From: an uncultured Bacteroidia bacterium
Lineage (GTDB): Bacteria > Bacteroidota > Bacteroidia > NS11-12g > UBA955
Direction of reading: 5' to 3'
Length of the DNA: 64,000 nucleotides
NCBI GenBank assembly: GCA_943788195.1
Contig: CALSPH010000001.1
Span: forward strand, 619,673-683,672
Under the pieces are notes generated by a model. It did no database searches. It was given only the letters and a program-made list of their open reading frames with translations, and was not told the DNA's origin. This document shows, one piece after another, positions 1 through 8,180 of this stretch (position 1 is its first letter; every line of letters starts with the position of its first letter). The position numbers and the translations under genes are program-made.

Positions 1-831
1 TGAAGAAGTAAGTACAATCTTAGCATCAAAACCTGCATTCAACTTATTGACAGCTGGCGTATTTGCACCATAATCTTTGGAGGTTGAGGTATTGAGGTAT
101 GGTATAACGGCAGCATTTATACCTGATTTTTTCGGATTACTTTGCCAGTCTAATTTACCCATATGACTTAGCACAGCGATGTTTAAGATACGAGGAACCG
201 GAAACCAGGTGCTGTTCTCATTGGTTTTTAAATTGTTTCGTGCAAAGTTGATACGCCAATGCATAAGGTGCTCATTGTATCGGATACTTTTAAATGGAAT
301 TTGAAATTCTGCAGTCCAATATCCATTCTCTCTGCGTGTTTCGGCATACCATTTATTATCCCAAGCGGTAGTAACTCCAAAAGATCCGCCATTTTCTATA
401 AGGCCCTCACGTTGGGCACCAAAGGGATTAACGCCAAATGAAAATCCATTGCTATAATCTAAAAAAGGTTCAATGCTCACCACAAATGCATCACTCCTGG
501 GGTAGCTCCAATCCCGTTTCAAGGATTGAACTACGTAGTCTTTCTGAATACTGGTGTCGTAACAAATGGCAAAAACATATAAGTTTTCATCATCATGCAA
601 TAACCTAACTTGAGTTTTGGTTTCAGCAAATGCAGTATCATATGGGAAGTTTTGAAAAAAGCTGTCTGCTACCGATGCATTATCCGCCCAAGCTGCTTCA
701 CGGTCTAAGCCATCTATGGTAATGACTTCTTGCGTAAAGGCTGATTTTATGTGATACCGACTGGTATCAATATCTATGGCATTCACTTTGCCAAATAAGG
801 AAAGGAAACCTAAAAATAATCCAAAGCGCAT
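1..831 (-). CDS. DUF5916 / CBM9-like outer-membrane protein (3' end outside window)
   Basis: Partial gene: 277 codons run from the ATG at 831 to the window edge with no stop, so the C-terminal part (normally a large beta-barrel) is missing. The N-terminus has a short hydrophobic signal (LFLGFLSLFGKVNA). It is followed by a CBM9-like fold with the pattern ITIDGLDREAAW ... ADSFFQNFPYD ... TQVRLLHDDENLYVFAICYD ... FVVSIEPFLD, which is characteristic of the Bacteroidota DUF5916 family. These proteins are predicted to sit in the outer membrane with a surface or periplasmic carbohydrate-binding-like domain; their substrate is unknown. It lies 15 bp downstream of the LysM protein gene and may be the last gene of the tatA-gatA-LysM run. 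Family call is good; function is not known. Confidence 0.8.
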   Translation of the reverse strand, partial: MRFGLFLGFLSLFGKVNAIDIDTSRYHIKSAFTQEVITIDGLDREAAWADNASVADSFFQNFPYDTAFAETKTQVRLLHDDENLYVFAICYDTSIQKDYVVQSLKRDWSYPRSDAFVVSIEPFLDYSNGFSFGVNPFGAQREGLIENGGSFGVTTAWDNKWYAETRRENGYWTAEFQIPFKSIRYNEHLMHWRINFARNNLKTNENSTWFPVPRILNIAVLSHMGKLDWQSNPKKSGINAAVIPYLNTSTSKDYGANTPAVNKLNAGFDAKIVLTSS

Positions 832-846
832 CAGATGTACCACCAA

Positions 847-2154
847 TTAATCTTTTCTACGTAATTTTTGCTTTTGGGTTGCACTCATTCGGTTGATTGA
901 ACTATACAAACCGTATTTATTCGCTGGCACTAAGAACTTAAGCCGTTGGCCTCTAACAATGGTATTACTTCTTAGTTTATTCCAACGTTTGACATCGGCT
1001 AAATTAGCATCGAATAAATCGGAGAGTAAATAAAGCGCATCCCCTTTCTTGACGGTATAAAAAACCCATCGGTTGCCTGTGGCGTTCTGTCCATTTGCAT
1101 CAGTCTTAATTGGGGCATCGGGATCGATTTTCTTTCCAGCAGAATCCAAAACGGTGAGCACTCCGTCCATCACAAGAACTTGATATTTTGTTGAGTCAGG
1201 TCTAAATTTATCAATAAGTTTTTGTACTCGAACCATCGAGTCTTGGATCCGCTTTTGCTCTGCTTCTTCAGCTAGTTTTATTAAATAAGCATTAAAATTG
1301 GCCGTTTTTGATTTGGGTATTGTAAAGCAATGTGGATGTGGAAGGTGTGGAACAATTTGCTTTCTGTATTGTCTATTTAACTTAAGCATGAGCGACATTG
1401 GGGTTTGCGTTGCAGTTGCCAATTCCCGAAGTGAAAAAGTCTGTGGAGTGCATAAGGTGTCTAGCTCAGGAAGGATGAAATTGTCAGGGGCAATATGGTG
1501 TTTGTCAAAATAATTTGTGACATACAAGAATGCCATAAATCGGCTTAAATCTTTTCTGTGCGAAGACTCAATGAATGGTTCAACCGTAAAATAATCCATA
1601 GAATTACTGGCCATACGAATTGCTTTGTTCATTTCAACAGGTCCACAGCTGAATGCTGCTATGGTAAAATACCAATCGCGATAAATATGAAAAAGGTCTG
1701 CCAAGGCTTTGGCAGTCGCTCGAGTGGATGCTATAATGTGTTTACGTTCGTCCACATAAGAGTTGATCTTAAGGCCATATTTCACCCCAATATAAAAGGG
1801 CAATGGCCACATGCCTGTTTCACCGCTGCTTGCATTGAAATCATTCTCTAACCAAGTATTTGATAATGCGATTAGTTGAAGCTCTGAAGGCAACCCATAT
1901 TCGCCAAAAATTTTGGAAATAGTATCTTGGTAGAAGTTGTATTTACCAAGCGCCAATGGAGTTTTGCTGTTTCCTAAAACCTCTTTGATCTCAACTTGTA
2001 CCTGTTCGTCAAAGTAGGGCGGAATAATTGTACGAATGGTAGACATCCGCTTCCAATAAACATTATTCACATAGGCTGTATCCGTTTGATGCGTTTGGCC
2101 ATTGGCAAGTGTTTGCCCCAAAATCAGAATGGTTAGAAGAAAAAGACGCTTCAC
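847..2154 (-). CDS. LysM protein with a transglycosylase-like (MltD/SLT) domain lacking the catalytic Glu
   Basis: 435 aa, with signal peptide (MKRLFLLTILILGQTLANGQ). Residues ~40-200 align without gaps to the lytic transglycosylase fold of MltD: LPSELQLIALSNTW matches MPMELVLLPIVESA, then SSGETGMW, YVDERKHIIASTRA and AAFSCGP match the later SLT motifs. At the position of the catalytic glutamate (the E of VES) this protein has Asn99, and the Q of the following GxWQ motif is Pro. A single LysM peptidoglycan-binding domain occupies ~365-412 (YTVKKGDALYLLSDLF ... LRSNTIVRGQRLKF). It is therefore probably a periplasmic cell-wall-binding protein, not an active transglycosylase. Its start overlaps the gatA stop by 4 bp (ATGA), indicating translational coupling in the tatA-gatA operon. 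Confidence 0.82.
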   Translation of the reverse strand: MKRLFLLTILILGQTLANGQTHQTDTAYVNNVYWKRMSTIRTIIPPYFDEQVQVEIKEVLGNSKTPLALGKYNFYQDTISKIFGEYGLPSELQLIALSNTWLENDFNASSGETGMWPLPFYIGVKYGLKINSYVDERKHIIASTRATAKALADLFHIYRDWYFTIAAFSCGPVEMNKAIRMASNSMDYFTVEPFIESSHRKDLSRFMAFLYVTNYFDKHHIAPDNFILPELDTLCTPQTFSLRELATATQTPMSLMLKLNRQYRKQIVPHLPHPHCFTIPKSKTANFNAYLIKLAEEAEQKRIQDSMVRVQKLIDKFRPDSTKYQVLVMDGVLTVLDSAGKKIDPDAPIKTDANGQNATGNRWVFYTVKKGDALYLLSDLFDANLADVKRWNKLRSNTIVRGQRLKFLVPANKYGLYSSINRMSATQKQKLRRKD

Positions 2155-3584
2155 TGAATAATGTCCTCCAAATATTTGGCCATTTCAAACATCCCTTTCT
2201 CATCATGTCTTGCCGCTATGAGTTGAATGCCAAAAGGCATGTTGTCTATCGAATGCGTGGATAAAGGAATCGAAATAGCTGGATTTCCGGCCAACGGAGC
2301 TTGAACCGTAAATAAATCAGCGAGGTACATGGCAATTGGATTGGCTGATTTTTCTCCTATTTTAAATGCAGGTGTGCTTGTTGTAGGTAGAAGAATAAAG
2401 TCAAATTCCTTCAATATGTCATCTGTCTTTTGCTTTATAATCTGACGCACTTTTTGTGCTTTGGTATAATATGCATCGTAATGATTGCTGCTTAGCACAA
2501 AGGTGCCTAGCATAATTCTTCGTTTTACTTCAGGACCAAATCCCTCGGTACGAGACAAGGTGAAGGTGCTTTCAAGGTCAGTGCTATTAGAACTTCTATA
2601 GCCAAAAGTTAAGCCACTATAGCGAGCAAGGTTGCTGCTTGCCTCGGCAGTGGTAAGCACATAATAACATGGCACCATTTGATCTAAATAAGGAAAATCT
2701 ATTTCCGTTAAAGTATGCCCTTTGGTTTTAAGATCGGAAATCAATTCAAGTGTCTTTTCTTTGATTTCAGCATCCATGCCTTCATGATTTAAACAATCTC
2801 CGATATAAGCAATTTTTAGCTTGCGGTCCATGTTTTGGAGTGGAAGATATGGCGACACTTCTTGTTGAGATGATGTAGCATCATTTTCATCATAGCCTGC
2901 CATAAGTTCGGTTAACATTGCGTTGTCAGTAACCGTATGAGTTATTGCACCAATTTGATCAAATGAAGAAGCATAGGATAGCAATCCCCAACGGGATATT
3001 TTACCATAGGTGGGTTTCGCTCCCACTTGACCGCAGAAAGCTGCAGGTTGTCTTATACTGCCTCCCGTATCACTTCCCAAAGCAGCGAAACACATGTCAG
3101 ATTGCACTGCAACTGCTGAACCTCCTGAGGATCCGCCTGGAACATACTGTATGTTAGCCGCATTCTTAACATTGCCATAAGCACTATTCTCATTCGATGC
3201 CCCCATGGCAAATTCATCGCAATTTAATCTACCAATTACAATAGCGTCTTCATTTAATAAGCGTTGAACGGCTGTAGCAGTAAATTGGGATTCGAATCCT
3301 TCTAATATTTTACTGGATGCGCTTACATGATGCCCTTGGTAACATAAATTGTCTTTTAATCCAATGACTAAACCAGCAAGAGAACCGGTGGGTTCACCAT
3401 TTTGTATTTTATGATCGATTGCTTTGGCTTGCTGTTTAGCTTCATCAGCATACACTTCCAAGAATGCATTGAGTTCACTATTTTTAAGTTCTATCTGGCT
3501 TAAATAGTGATTAACCAGTTTTTCTACCGAAATTTTGCTAGCGGTGAGATCAGACTTAATCTGGTCGAATGATTGGTACAACAC
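2151..3584 (-). CDS. gatA: Asp/Glu-tRNA(Asn/Gln) amidotransferase subunit A
   Basis: 477 aa, the usual GatA length. It is the cytoplasmic glutaminase subunit of GatCAB, which converts mischarged Glu-tRNA(Gln) or Asp-tRNA(Asn) to Gln-tRNA(Gln) or Asn-tRNA(Asn). The amidase-signature triad is intact: Lys77 in GLKDNL, cis-Ser152 in PGGSSGGSA and nucleophile Ser176 in GSDTGGSIRQP, the same spacing as in characterised GatA proteins. gatB and gatC are not in the window, as is common in Bacteroidota where the subunits are scattered. The gene sits 16 bp after tatA and overlaps the next gene by 4 bp, so the three are probably one operon. Confidence 0.95.
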   Translation of the reverse strand: MLYQSFDQIKSDLTASKISVEKLVNHYLSQIELKNSELNAFLEVYADEAKQQAKAIDHKIQNGEPTGSLAGLVIGLKDNLCYQGHHVSASSKILEGFESQFTATAVQRLLNEDAIVIGRLNCDEFAMGASNENSAYGNVKNAANIQYVPGGSSGGSAVAVQSDMCFAALGSDTGGSIRQPAAFCGQVGAKPTYGKISRWGLLSYASSFDQIGAITHTVTDNAMLTELMAGYDENDATSSQQEVSPYLPLQNMDRKLKIAYIGDCLNHEGMDAEIKEKTLELISDLKTKGHTLTEIDFPYLDQMVPCYYVLTTAEASSNLARYSGLTFGYRSSNSTDLESTFTLSRTEGFGPEVKRRIMLGTFVLSSNHYDAYYTKAQKVRQIIKQKTDDILKEFDFILLPTTSTPAFKIGEKSANPIAMYLADLFTVQAPLAGNPAISIPLSTHSIDNMPFGIQLIAARHDEKGMFEMAKYLEDIIQ

Positions 3585-3600
3585 AATAAATTAACGTGAT

Positions 3601-3825
3601 TTACTCAGAAGTATTCTCTTTTGAGTCAGATTTTTTGGTGTCCTTAATGCCATCTTCAATATGTTCTTTAACATTCTTTTTGGCGCTATTAAACTCTCTT
3701 ATTCCGTTACCCAACCCACGCATTAATTCGGGAATTTTCTTTCCTCCAAAAAGGAGCAAAACAACTCCGAGAATAAGTATCCATTCGGGTAATCCGGGCA
3801 TTCCTATTAATATTACTAGTAACAT
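3601..3825 (-). CDS. tatA: Sec-independent translocase protein TatA/E
   Basis: 74 aa from the ATG at 3825. I prefer this start because AAGGAAG lies 8 nt upstream; an upstream in-frame start at 3861 would add 12 unlikely residues and overlap the promoter. The protein has the single N-terminal membrane helix (PEWILILGVVLLLFGGKKIPE), the hinge FGGKKIPEL and the amphipathic helix (RGLGNGIREFNSAKK) typical of TatA, then a charged tail. It forms the pore of the twin-arginine export system with TatC, which is not in the window. First gene of a likely tatA-gatA-LysM operon, divergent from frr. Confidence 0.9.
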   Translation of the reverse strand: MLLVILIGMPGLPEWILILGVVLLLFGGKKIPELMRGLGNGIREFNSAKKNVKEHIEDGIKDTKKSDSKENTSE

Positions 3826-3848
3826 AACTTGCTTCCTTAAATTACATA

Positions 3849-3856
3849 CAAAAGTA
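3849..3856 (-). promoter_or_regulatory. Bacteroidota -7 promoter box for tatA
   Basis: TACTTTTG on the minus strand matches the consensus TAnnTTTG exactly and lies 23 nt before the tatA ATG. No good TTTG -33 element is seen at the ideal 19 nt spacing. Back-to-back with the frr promoter. Confidence 0.5.
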
Positions 3857-3874
3857 AGCAATTATTTATCAAAT

Positions 3875-3905
3875 TTTGTGGGCTAATCTTTTGGCTTTAT
3901 TTTTG
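3875..3905 (+). promoter_or_regulatory. frr promoter (TTTG-N19-TATTTTTG)
   Basis: Full Bacteroidota sigma-ABfr type promoter: -33 TTTG at 3875-3878, exactly 19 nt spacer, -7 TATTTTTG at 3898-3905. The frr ATG follows 16 nt downstream. This is the cleanest complete promoter in the window. Confidence 0.8.
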
Positions 3906-3921
3906 CCCCAATAATAATATT

Positions 3922-4485
3922 ATGGCTGATACATTAACAGACGTTTTTGACCTTTTAGAAGATTCTCTTAAAAAGAATATCGATCACACGTATGCCGAGT
4001 TTTCCAAGCTCCGTGCAGGGAAAGCAAATCCAAGGATATTGGATATGGTAATGGTTGATTATTATGGCAATCCAACTCCCATGAGTCAGGTAGCGAATGT
4101 TTCAGCTCCTGATCCAAGAACATTGATGATTCAACCTTGGGAAAAATCTATGGTGGCTGCAATTGAAACGGCAATTATTAATTCAAATTTGGGGTTCAAC
4201 CCAAATAGTGATGGAGATTCAGTTCGCATAAATATTCCCATACTTACTGAAGAGCGAAGAAAGGACCTCGTTAAGCAAGTACGAACAGAAGCAGAAAACT
4301 CCAAAATTGGGATTAGAAATCTTCGCAAAGAAGCTAATGAAAGCATCAAGAAACTAAAAACGGATGGATTGTCTGAAGACGAGGCTAAAGATGGGGAAGA
4401 TCAAGTGCAAAAGCTGATTGATACGTATATTACTAAGGTAGATGGAATTACTTCTGAGAAGGAGAAAGAAATTATGACCGTTTAG
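3922..4485 (+). CDS. frr: ribosome recycling factor
   Basis: 187 aa, the standard RRF length. Cytoplasmic factor that, with EF-G, splits post-termination ribosomes. The three-helix bundle core and family signatures are clear: LRAGKANPRILD, VDYYGNPTPMSQVANVSAPD, TLMIQPWEKS, and near the C-terminus LTEERRKDLVKQV and NLRKEANESIKK. In many bacteria frr follows pyrH; here pyrH is absent and frr has its own consensus promoter, back to back with tatA. It ends 42 bp before the CDGSH gene. Confidence 0.97.
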   Translation: MADTLTDVFDLLEDSLKKNIDHTYAEFSKLRAGKANPRILDMVMVDYYGNPTPMSQVANVSAPDPRTLMIQPWEKSMVAAIETAIINSNLGFNPNSDGDSVRINIPILTEERRKDLVKQVRTEAENSKIGIRNLRKEANESIKKLKTDGLSEDEAKDGEDQVQKLIDTYITKVDGITSEKEKEIMTV

Positions 4486-4501
4486 CTTTTAGCTAGAATT
4501 A

Positions 4502-4527
4502 ATTATATTTGTTCAAACAAATATAAT
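4502..4527. promoter_or_regulatory. perfect 12+2+12 inverted repeat overlapping the CDGSH-gene promoter
   Basis: Left arm ATTATATTTGTT (4502-4513), spacer CA, right arm AACAAATATAAT (4516-4527); every base pairs and the repeat ends directly before the ATG at 4528. The left arm contains a perfect -7 box TATATTTG (4504-4511), with a TTTA at 4481-4484 in the -33 position. A repressor bound here would block the promoter, so an operator is the simplest reading; an mRNA 5' hairpin is the alternative. Confidence 0.7.
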
Positions 4528-4767
4528 ATGACAACACCAAAAATTTTTGCGAAGAACCCAGTTCCTGTTGAGTTAGAGGCGGGCAAGACCTATGCGTGGT
4601 GCGCATGCGGGTTATCAGATAACCAACCCTGGTGCAATGGTGCACATCAAGGAACTGGTCTAAGTCCTAAAGTATTTAAGGCCGAAGAAACCAAGACCGC
4701 ATACATGTGCCAATGTAAAGCTACAAATAATCTAGGCATGTGCGATGGAACACACAATAGCATATAG
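4528..4767 (+). CDS. CDGSH-type iron-sulfur domain protein
   Basis: 79 aa small cytoplasmic protein with two CDGSH-type [2Fe-2S] motifs: CACGLSDNQPWCNGAH (near residues 25-40) and CQCKATNNLGMCDGTH (near 61-76). In both, three Cys and one His are preserved (CxC...C..H). The first motif has Asn in place of the usual Asp of CDGSH. Tandem CDGSH proteins of this size are common in bacteria and are thought to act in redox or Fe-S handling, but substrates are not established. The gene is preceded by a perfect palindrome over its promoter, suggesting specific regulation. Confidence 0.88.
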   Translation: MTTPKIFAKNPVPVELEAGKTYAWCACGLSDNQPWCNGAHQGTGLSPKVFKAEETKTAYMCQCKATNNLGMCDGTHNSI

Positions 4768-4839
4768 TAAATCCATTCATATTCGATCGAAAAGAGGTTG
4801 GGTTAATTAGAGCCAAAATTGCATATTTGCATTGCCCAT

Positions 4840-6387
4840 TTGCTCAACTCTAGTTCTATATTATTCATCTTAGCATCGTACTTTATTGTACTGGTTCTAA
4901 TTAGTTGGCTCACATCACGAAGGGCAGAAAACAAAGACTATTATTTAGGGAATAAAAAATCTCCCTGGTTTGTGGTTGCGTTTGGAATGATTGGCGCTTC
5001 CTTATCTGGAATTACCTTTATTTCTATACCAGGATGGGTAGGTTCCAGTGCCAAACAATTTGGGTACATGCAAATGGTTCTGGGATATCTGGTAGGCTAT
5101 GTGATCATTGCTTATGTGCTGATGCCTTTGTATTACCGGATGAATTTGACATCCATTTACACTTATTTGCGCAAACGATTTGGGGTGAACACCCATAAGA
5201 TTGGGGCAGTATTTTTCCTGCTTTCAAGAATTACAGGAGCCTCCATTCGACTATTATTGGTAGCAAATGTGCTTCAGCGGTTTGTTTTTGATGATTTGAA
5301 TTTGCCTTTTGAATTAACCGTGCTAATATCCATTGGGTTGATATGGCTATATACCTTTAGAGGTGGAATAAAAACCATTATATGGACCGACACGTTACAA
5401 ACCTTATTCATGCTGCTTTCACTGGGGTTTACCTTTTGGTATTTACACGGAGAATTGTCTATAGAGCATACCCAAGGAATTATAAGCACAATTAAAGATA
5501 GCGAGTATTCACAAATCTTTTTCTTCGATAATTGGAAAGGCGGGAATCACTTTGTTAAAATGTTTTTTGGTGGAATTTTTATTGCAATCGGAATGACTGG
5601 TTTAGATCAAGATATGATGCAAAAGAACCTGAGCTGCAAGAACATTAAGGCAGCACAGAGCAATATGATGACGTTCAGTGTGCTGTTGGTTATCATCAAT
5701 CTGATTTTTCTTTCTCTTGGGGCATTGCTATACATGTATGCAAGTCAAAAAAACATTGCAATGCCATTGGATGAAATAACGGGCAATCCAAGAACGGACT
5801 TGCTGTTTCCTCAAATAGCCTTGCGAAGTGGTATGCCTATATGGGTTGGCATTCTGTTCCTATTGGGCCTAATTGCTGCGGCATATTCGTCAGCTGATTC
5901 GGCACTTACTTCATTAACAACATCGGTTTGTATTGACTTTTTGGAGGAGAAAGAAGAAGTGAGTAAAAAGAAAAGAATGCTTGTGCATCTAATCATGTCT
6001 GGCGTATTGTTAATCACTGTAATTATATTTAAACACACACTTCAAGATGCAGCAATATGGCAGCTAATAACATTGGCTGGTTATACTTATGGACCATTGA
6101 TTGCCTTATTTTTCTTTGGTATTTTAACCAAACGGTCACTCAACCAAAAGTGGGTTATATCTGTTTGCATCCTAGCACCCGTGCTTACTTTTTTTATAAA
6201 TCAATTTGTAAGTTCAGGGTCATTAACCATAGGGACCGCAGAATTATTTTCAGTCTCGGCCGTTAAAGAATTTGGGTTTAGTTTCGGAGCCACGCTCATT
6301 ATTCTAAACTCATGCTTAACCTTTGCAGGTCTTTTCCTTATATCACAAAAGACCAATTCACTCGAACCTGAGGTAACCAATAAATAA
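4840..6387 (+). CDS. sodium:solute symporter (SSS family)
   Basis: About 515 aa and 13 predicted membrane helices. Inner-membrane Na+-coupled uptake protein; the substrate cannot be read from sequence. Family signatures: YYLGNKKSPWFVVAFGMIGA, SLSGITFISIPGWVG, YTFRGGIKTIIWTDTLQ and the helix-8 region GLIAAAYSSADSALTSL, which carries Na+-site Ser residues. No ATG lies near the start. The frame opens at TTG 4819, but CATATTTG (4822-4829) looks like the promoter -7 box, and family members begin about 13 residues before the first-helix YF; TTG 4840 (then LNSSSILFILASYF) fits both. The start is uncertain by seven codons. Confidence 0.88.
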   Translation: MLNSSSILFILASYFIVLVLISWLTSRRAENKDYYLGNKKSPWFVVAFGMIGASLSGITFISIPGWVGSSAKQFGYMQMVLGYLVGYVIIAYVLMPLYYRMNLTSIYTYLRKRFGVNTHKIGAVFFLLSRITGASIRLLLVANVLQRFVFDDLNLPFELTVLISIGLIWLYTFRGGIKTIIWTDTLQTLFMLLSLGFTFWYLHGELSIEHTQGIISTIKDSEYSQIFFFDNWKGGNHFVKMFFGGIFIAIGMTGLDQDMMQKNLSCKNIKAAQSNMMTFSVLLVIINLIFLSLGALLYMYASQKNIAMPLDEITGNPRTDLLFPQIALRSGMPIWVGILFLLGLIAAAYSSADSALTSLTTSVCIDFLEEKEEVSKKKRMLVHLIMSGVLLITVIIFKHTLQDAAIWQLITLAGYTYGPLIALFFFGILTKRSLNQKWVISVCILAPVLTFFINQFVSSGSLTIGTAELFSVSAVKEFGFSFGATLIILNSCLTFAGLFLISQKTNSLEPEVTNK

Positions 6388-6393
6388 AAAATT

Positions 6394-7101
6394 ATGACAC
6401 AAGATAAAAGAATAAAGAGAGCGTTTGAACGTAAAAAATGGCCAGATGTAAAAAGTAGTAACAGCTGGAGCATTTTTAAAATAATGTCCGAATTTGTTGA
6501 AGGGTATGAGACCTTGGCTAAAATTGGGCCTTGTATTAGTATTTTTGGGAGTGCAAGATCTACACCCGAAAGTGCGCATTTTAAATTAGCGGACGAGATT
6601 GCTTATCAACTCGCGAATGAAGGATGGGGTATCATCACAGGAGGTGGTCCAGGAATCATGGAAGCAGGTAACAAAGGTGCCAAACGGGCCAAAGGAAAAT
6701 CAGTGGGTTTAAATATCAACTTGCCTTTTGAGCAAACATCAAATCCGTATATCGATAACGATAAGTTGATAAATTTTGACTATTTCTTTGTGCGGAAAGT
6801 GATGTTTGTGAAATATGCACAAGGTTTTGTGGTATTGCCAGGTGGTTTCGGAACATTAGATGAATTGTTTGAAGCGCTGACATTGGTGCAAACCAATAAA
6901 AAGGCAAAATATCCTATCATACTGGTTGGAACAGACTATTGGAGTGGTTTACTAGATTGGATTAAAAAAGTTTTACAGGACGAAAATGAGTATATCAGTC
7001 CTGAAGATCAATTCTTGTTCAAATTAGTCGACACACCCGAAGAAGTAGTAGAAGCAATTACTTCTTTTTATGAAAAATATGATATTGATATCAACTTCTA
7101 A
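6394..7101 (+). CDS. LOG family (TIGR00730) Rossmann-fold protein
   Basis: 235 aa. It contains the family's nucleotide-binding and catalytic signatures GGGPGIMEAGNKGA and LPGGFGTLDELFE (PGGxGTxxE), plus SIFGSARSTPES near residue 50. LOG proteins cleave cytokinin-type or ordinary nucleoside 5'-monophosphates to release the base; older annotations call them lysine decarboxylases, which is not supported. There is an N-terminal extension of ~45 basic residues, usual for the longer Bacteroidota form. It starts 6 bp after the symporter stop, so probably the same transcript. Confidence 0.88.
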   Translation: MTQDKRIKRAFERKKWPDVKSSNSWSIFKIMSEFVEGYETLAKIGPCISIFGSARSTPESAHFKLADEIAYQLANEGWGIITGGGPGIMEAGNKGAKRAKGKSVGLNINLPFEQTSNPYIDNDKLINFDYFFVRKVMFVKYAQGFVVLPGGFGTLDELFEALTLVQTNKKAKYPIILVGTDYWSGLLDWIKKVLQDENEYISPEDQFLFKLVDTPEEVVEAITSFYEKYDIDINF

Positions 7102-7148
7102 AATAATTGGCATAATTGATGCGTTAAATTAAGTAAGGAGGAAGTTGT

Positions 7149-7682
7149 ATGAGAGGAATAGTTGTAATAAGTTTAATATTTTTAATGGCGTTTACTACGC
7201 CTGTAGAAAAATCAGTGCCAGCTGTGGAAGCTGCACCTAAACGCAAAGAGTTGAGAATTAATGATACGATTACTAAAATCATTATTAACAAAACACAGCG
7301 AAAATTATACGCATTTTATGGGGACACATTTAAGTGGTACTATTGCGCATTCGGGGCAAATCCGGTAGGGTACAAACAGCGTGAAGGGGACAATAGAACA
7401 CCCGAAGGGAACTATTACATTTCTTTAAAGAACCCCCAAAGTCGTGGTTATCGATCTTTGAAAATTTCCTATCCCAATGCGCAAGATAGAGCCAAAGCTA
7501 GAAAAATGGGTGTGAGTCCAGGTGGAGATATTTTTATTCATGGGCTATGGTGGCCAGATCAAAATCCAGAAACGCATTGGATGTATGATTGGACTTGGGG
7601 CTGTGTTGCATTGAATAATGAACAAATAGCAGAACTTTTTAAGTGGACCTTTGTTAAGACTCCAGTAACTATTAGCCCTTAA
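7149..7682 (+). CDS. L,D-transpeptidase (YkuD) family protein
   Basis: 177 aa. N-terminal hydrophobic signal (IVVISLIFLMAFTTP), then a YkuD catalytic domain from ~40 to the end. Active-site pattern: His131 in IFIHGLWW and Cys152 in TWGCVAL, spaced as in the family (HGx...[ST]xGC). Earlier family elements TPEGNYYIS and INKTQRKLYAF are present. Likely a periplasmic enzyme that makes or edits L,D peptidoglycan cross-links or anchors proteins to the wall. The start is marked by an unusually good Shine-Dalgarno (AAGGAGG, ~7 nt upstream), rare in this window. The stop overlaps the next ATG by one base. Confidence 0.87.
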   Translation: MRGIVVISLIFLMAFTTPVEKSVPAVEAAPKRKELRINDTITKIIINKTQRKLYAFYGDTFKWYYCAFGANPVGYKQREGDNRTPEGNYYISLKNPQSRGYRSLKISYPNAQDRAKARKMGVSPGGDIFIHGLWWPDQNPETHWMYDWTWGCVALNNEQIAELFKWTFVKTPVTISP

Positions 7683-7936
7683 TGCAAATAGAACCAATTG
7701 AGGAACAAATTCTGAATAAGCTCACCTTTGCAGAAAGTTTGGAGTCATTATTCGAAGAAATTGATCAACCCAATCACATTATATCTGATGTGCTTAAACA
7801 GCTGATCAGAAAACGATTGGTCGCTACAGTCAAAGATAAAGAGAGTAAGAAAACTCAGATTTACTACGACAGTGATCACATGGACTCATTTGCTTATATC
7901 ATCACTGCATCAGGCCTAAATATGTTAGGACATTAA
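7682..7936 (+). CDS. small hypothetical protein, winged-helix-like
   Basis: 84 aa, not recognised. The pattern of short helices followed by a two-strand wing (SLESLFEEIDQPNHIISDVLKQ, LIRKRLVATVK, QIYYDSDHMDSFAYIITASG) resembles a small winged-helix domain, but this is inference only. No signal peptide or cysteines. It is translationally coupled to the L,D-transpeptidase (TAATG overlap) and followed 10 bp later by the Lacal_2735-like gene. Confidence 0.65.
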   Translation: MQIEPIEEQILNKLTFAESLESLFEEIDQPNHIISDVLKQLIRKRLVATVKDKESKKTQIYYDSDHMDSFAYIITASGLNMLGH

Positions 7937-7946
7937 AAAACACATT

Positions 7947-8111
7947 ATGTTTGGATTATTTAAGAAAAAAGACCCTTTAAAAGCACTACAAAAACAGTAT
8001 GCCGATTTACAACAGAAATCCTTTGATATGAGTACCAAAGATCGGGCTGCTTCAGATAAATTGAAAGCAGAAGCCGAAGAAATTGCAAAACAAATAGAAG
8101 CATTGCGCTAG
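7947..8111 (+). CDS. Lacal_2735-type small protein
   Basis: 54 aa, too short for most ORF filters but convincing. It starts MFGLFKKKDPLKALQKQY and is a Lys/Glu/Ala-rich helical protein ending EEIAKQIEALR. The N-terminal MFGLFKKK followed by one coiled-coil-like helix with a TKDRAASDKLKAEAEEI segment matches a small conserved protein of Bacteroidota called Lacal_2735 family; the function is unknown. Starts 10 bp after the previous stop. Confidence 0.75.
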   Translation: MFGLFKKKDPLKALQKQYADLQQKSFDMSTKDRAASDKLKAEAEEIAKQIEALR

Positions 8112-8162
8112 TTTTTGCGCTATCATGACGAGGTTGCTGAACAGGTATTGCGAATACTTTAA

Positions 8163-8170
8163 TACCTTTG
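8163..8170 (+). promoter_or_regulatory. -7 box of the ApbE/DUF3570 operon
   Basis: TACCTTTG, a perfect TAnnTTTG, 10 nt before the ATG at 8181. It marks the probable start of the four-gene operon running to 10892. No consensus -33 TTTG at 19 nt. Confidence 0.6.
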
Positions 8171-8180
8171 TCTTGATATC

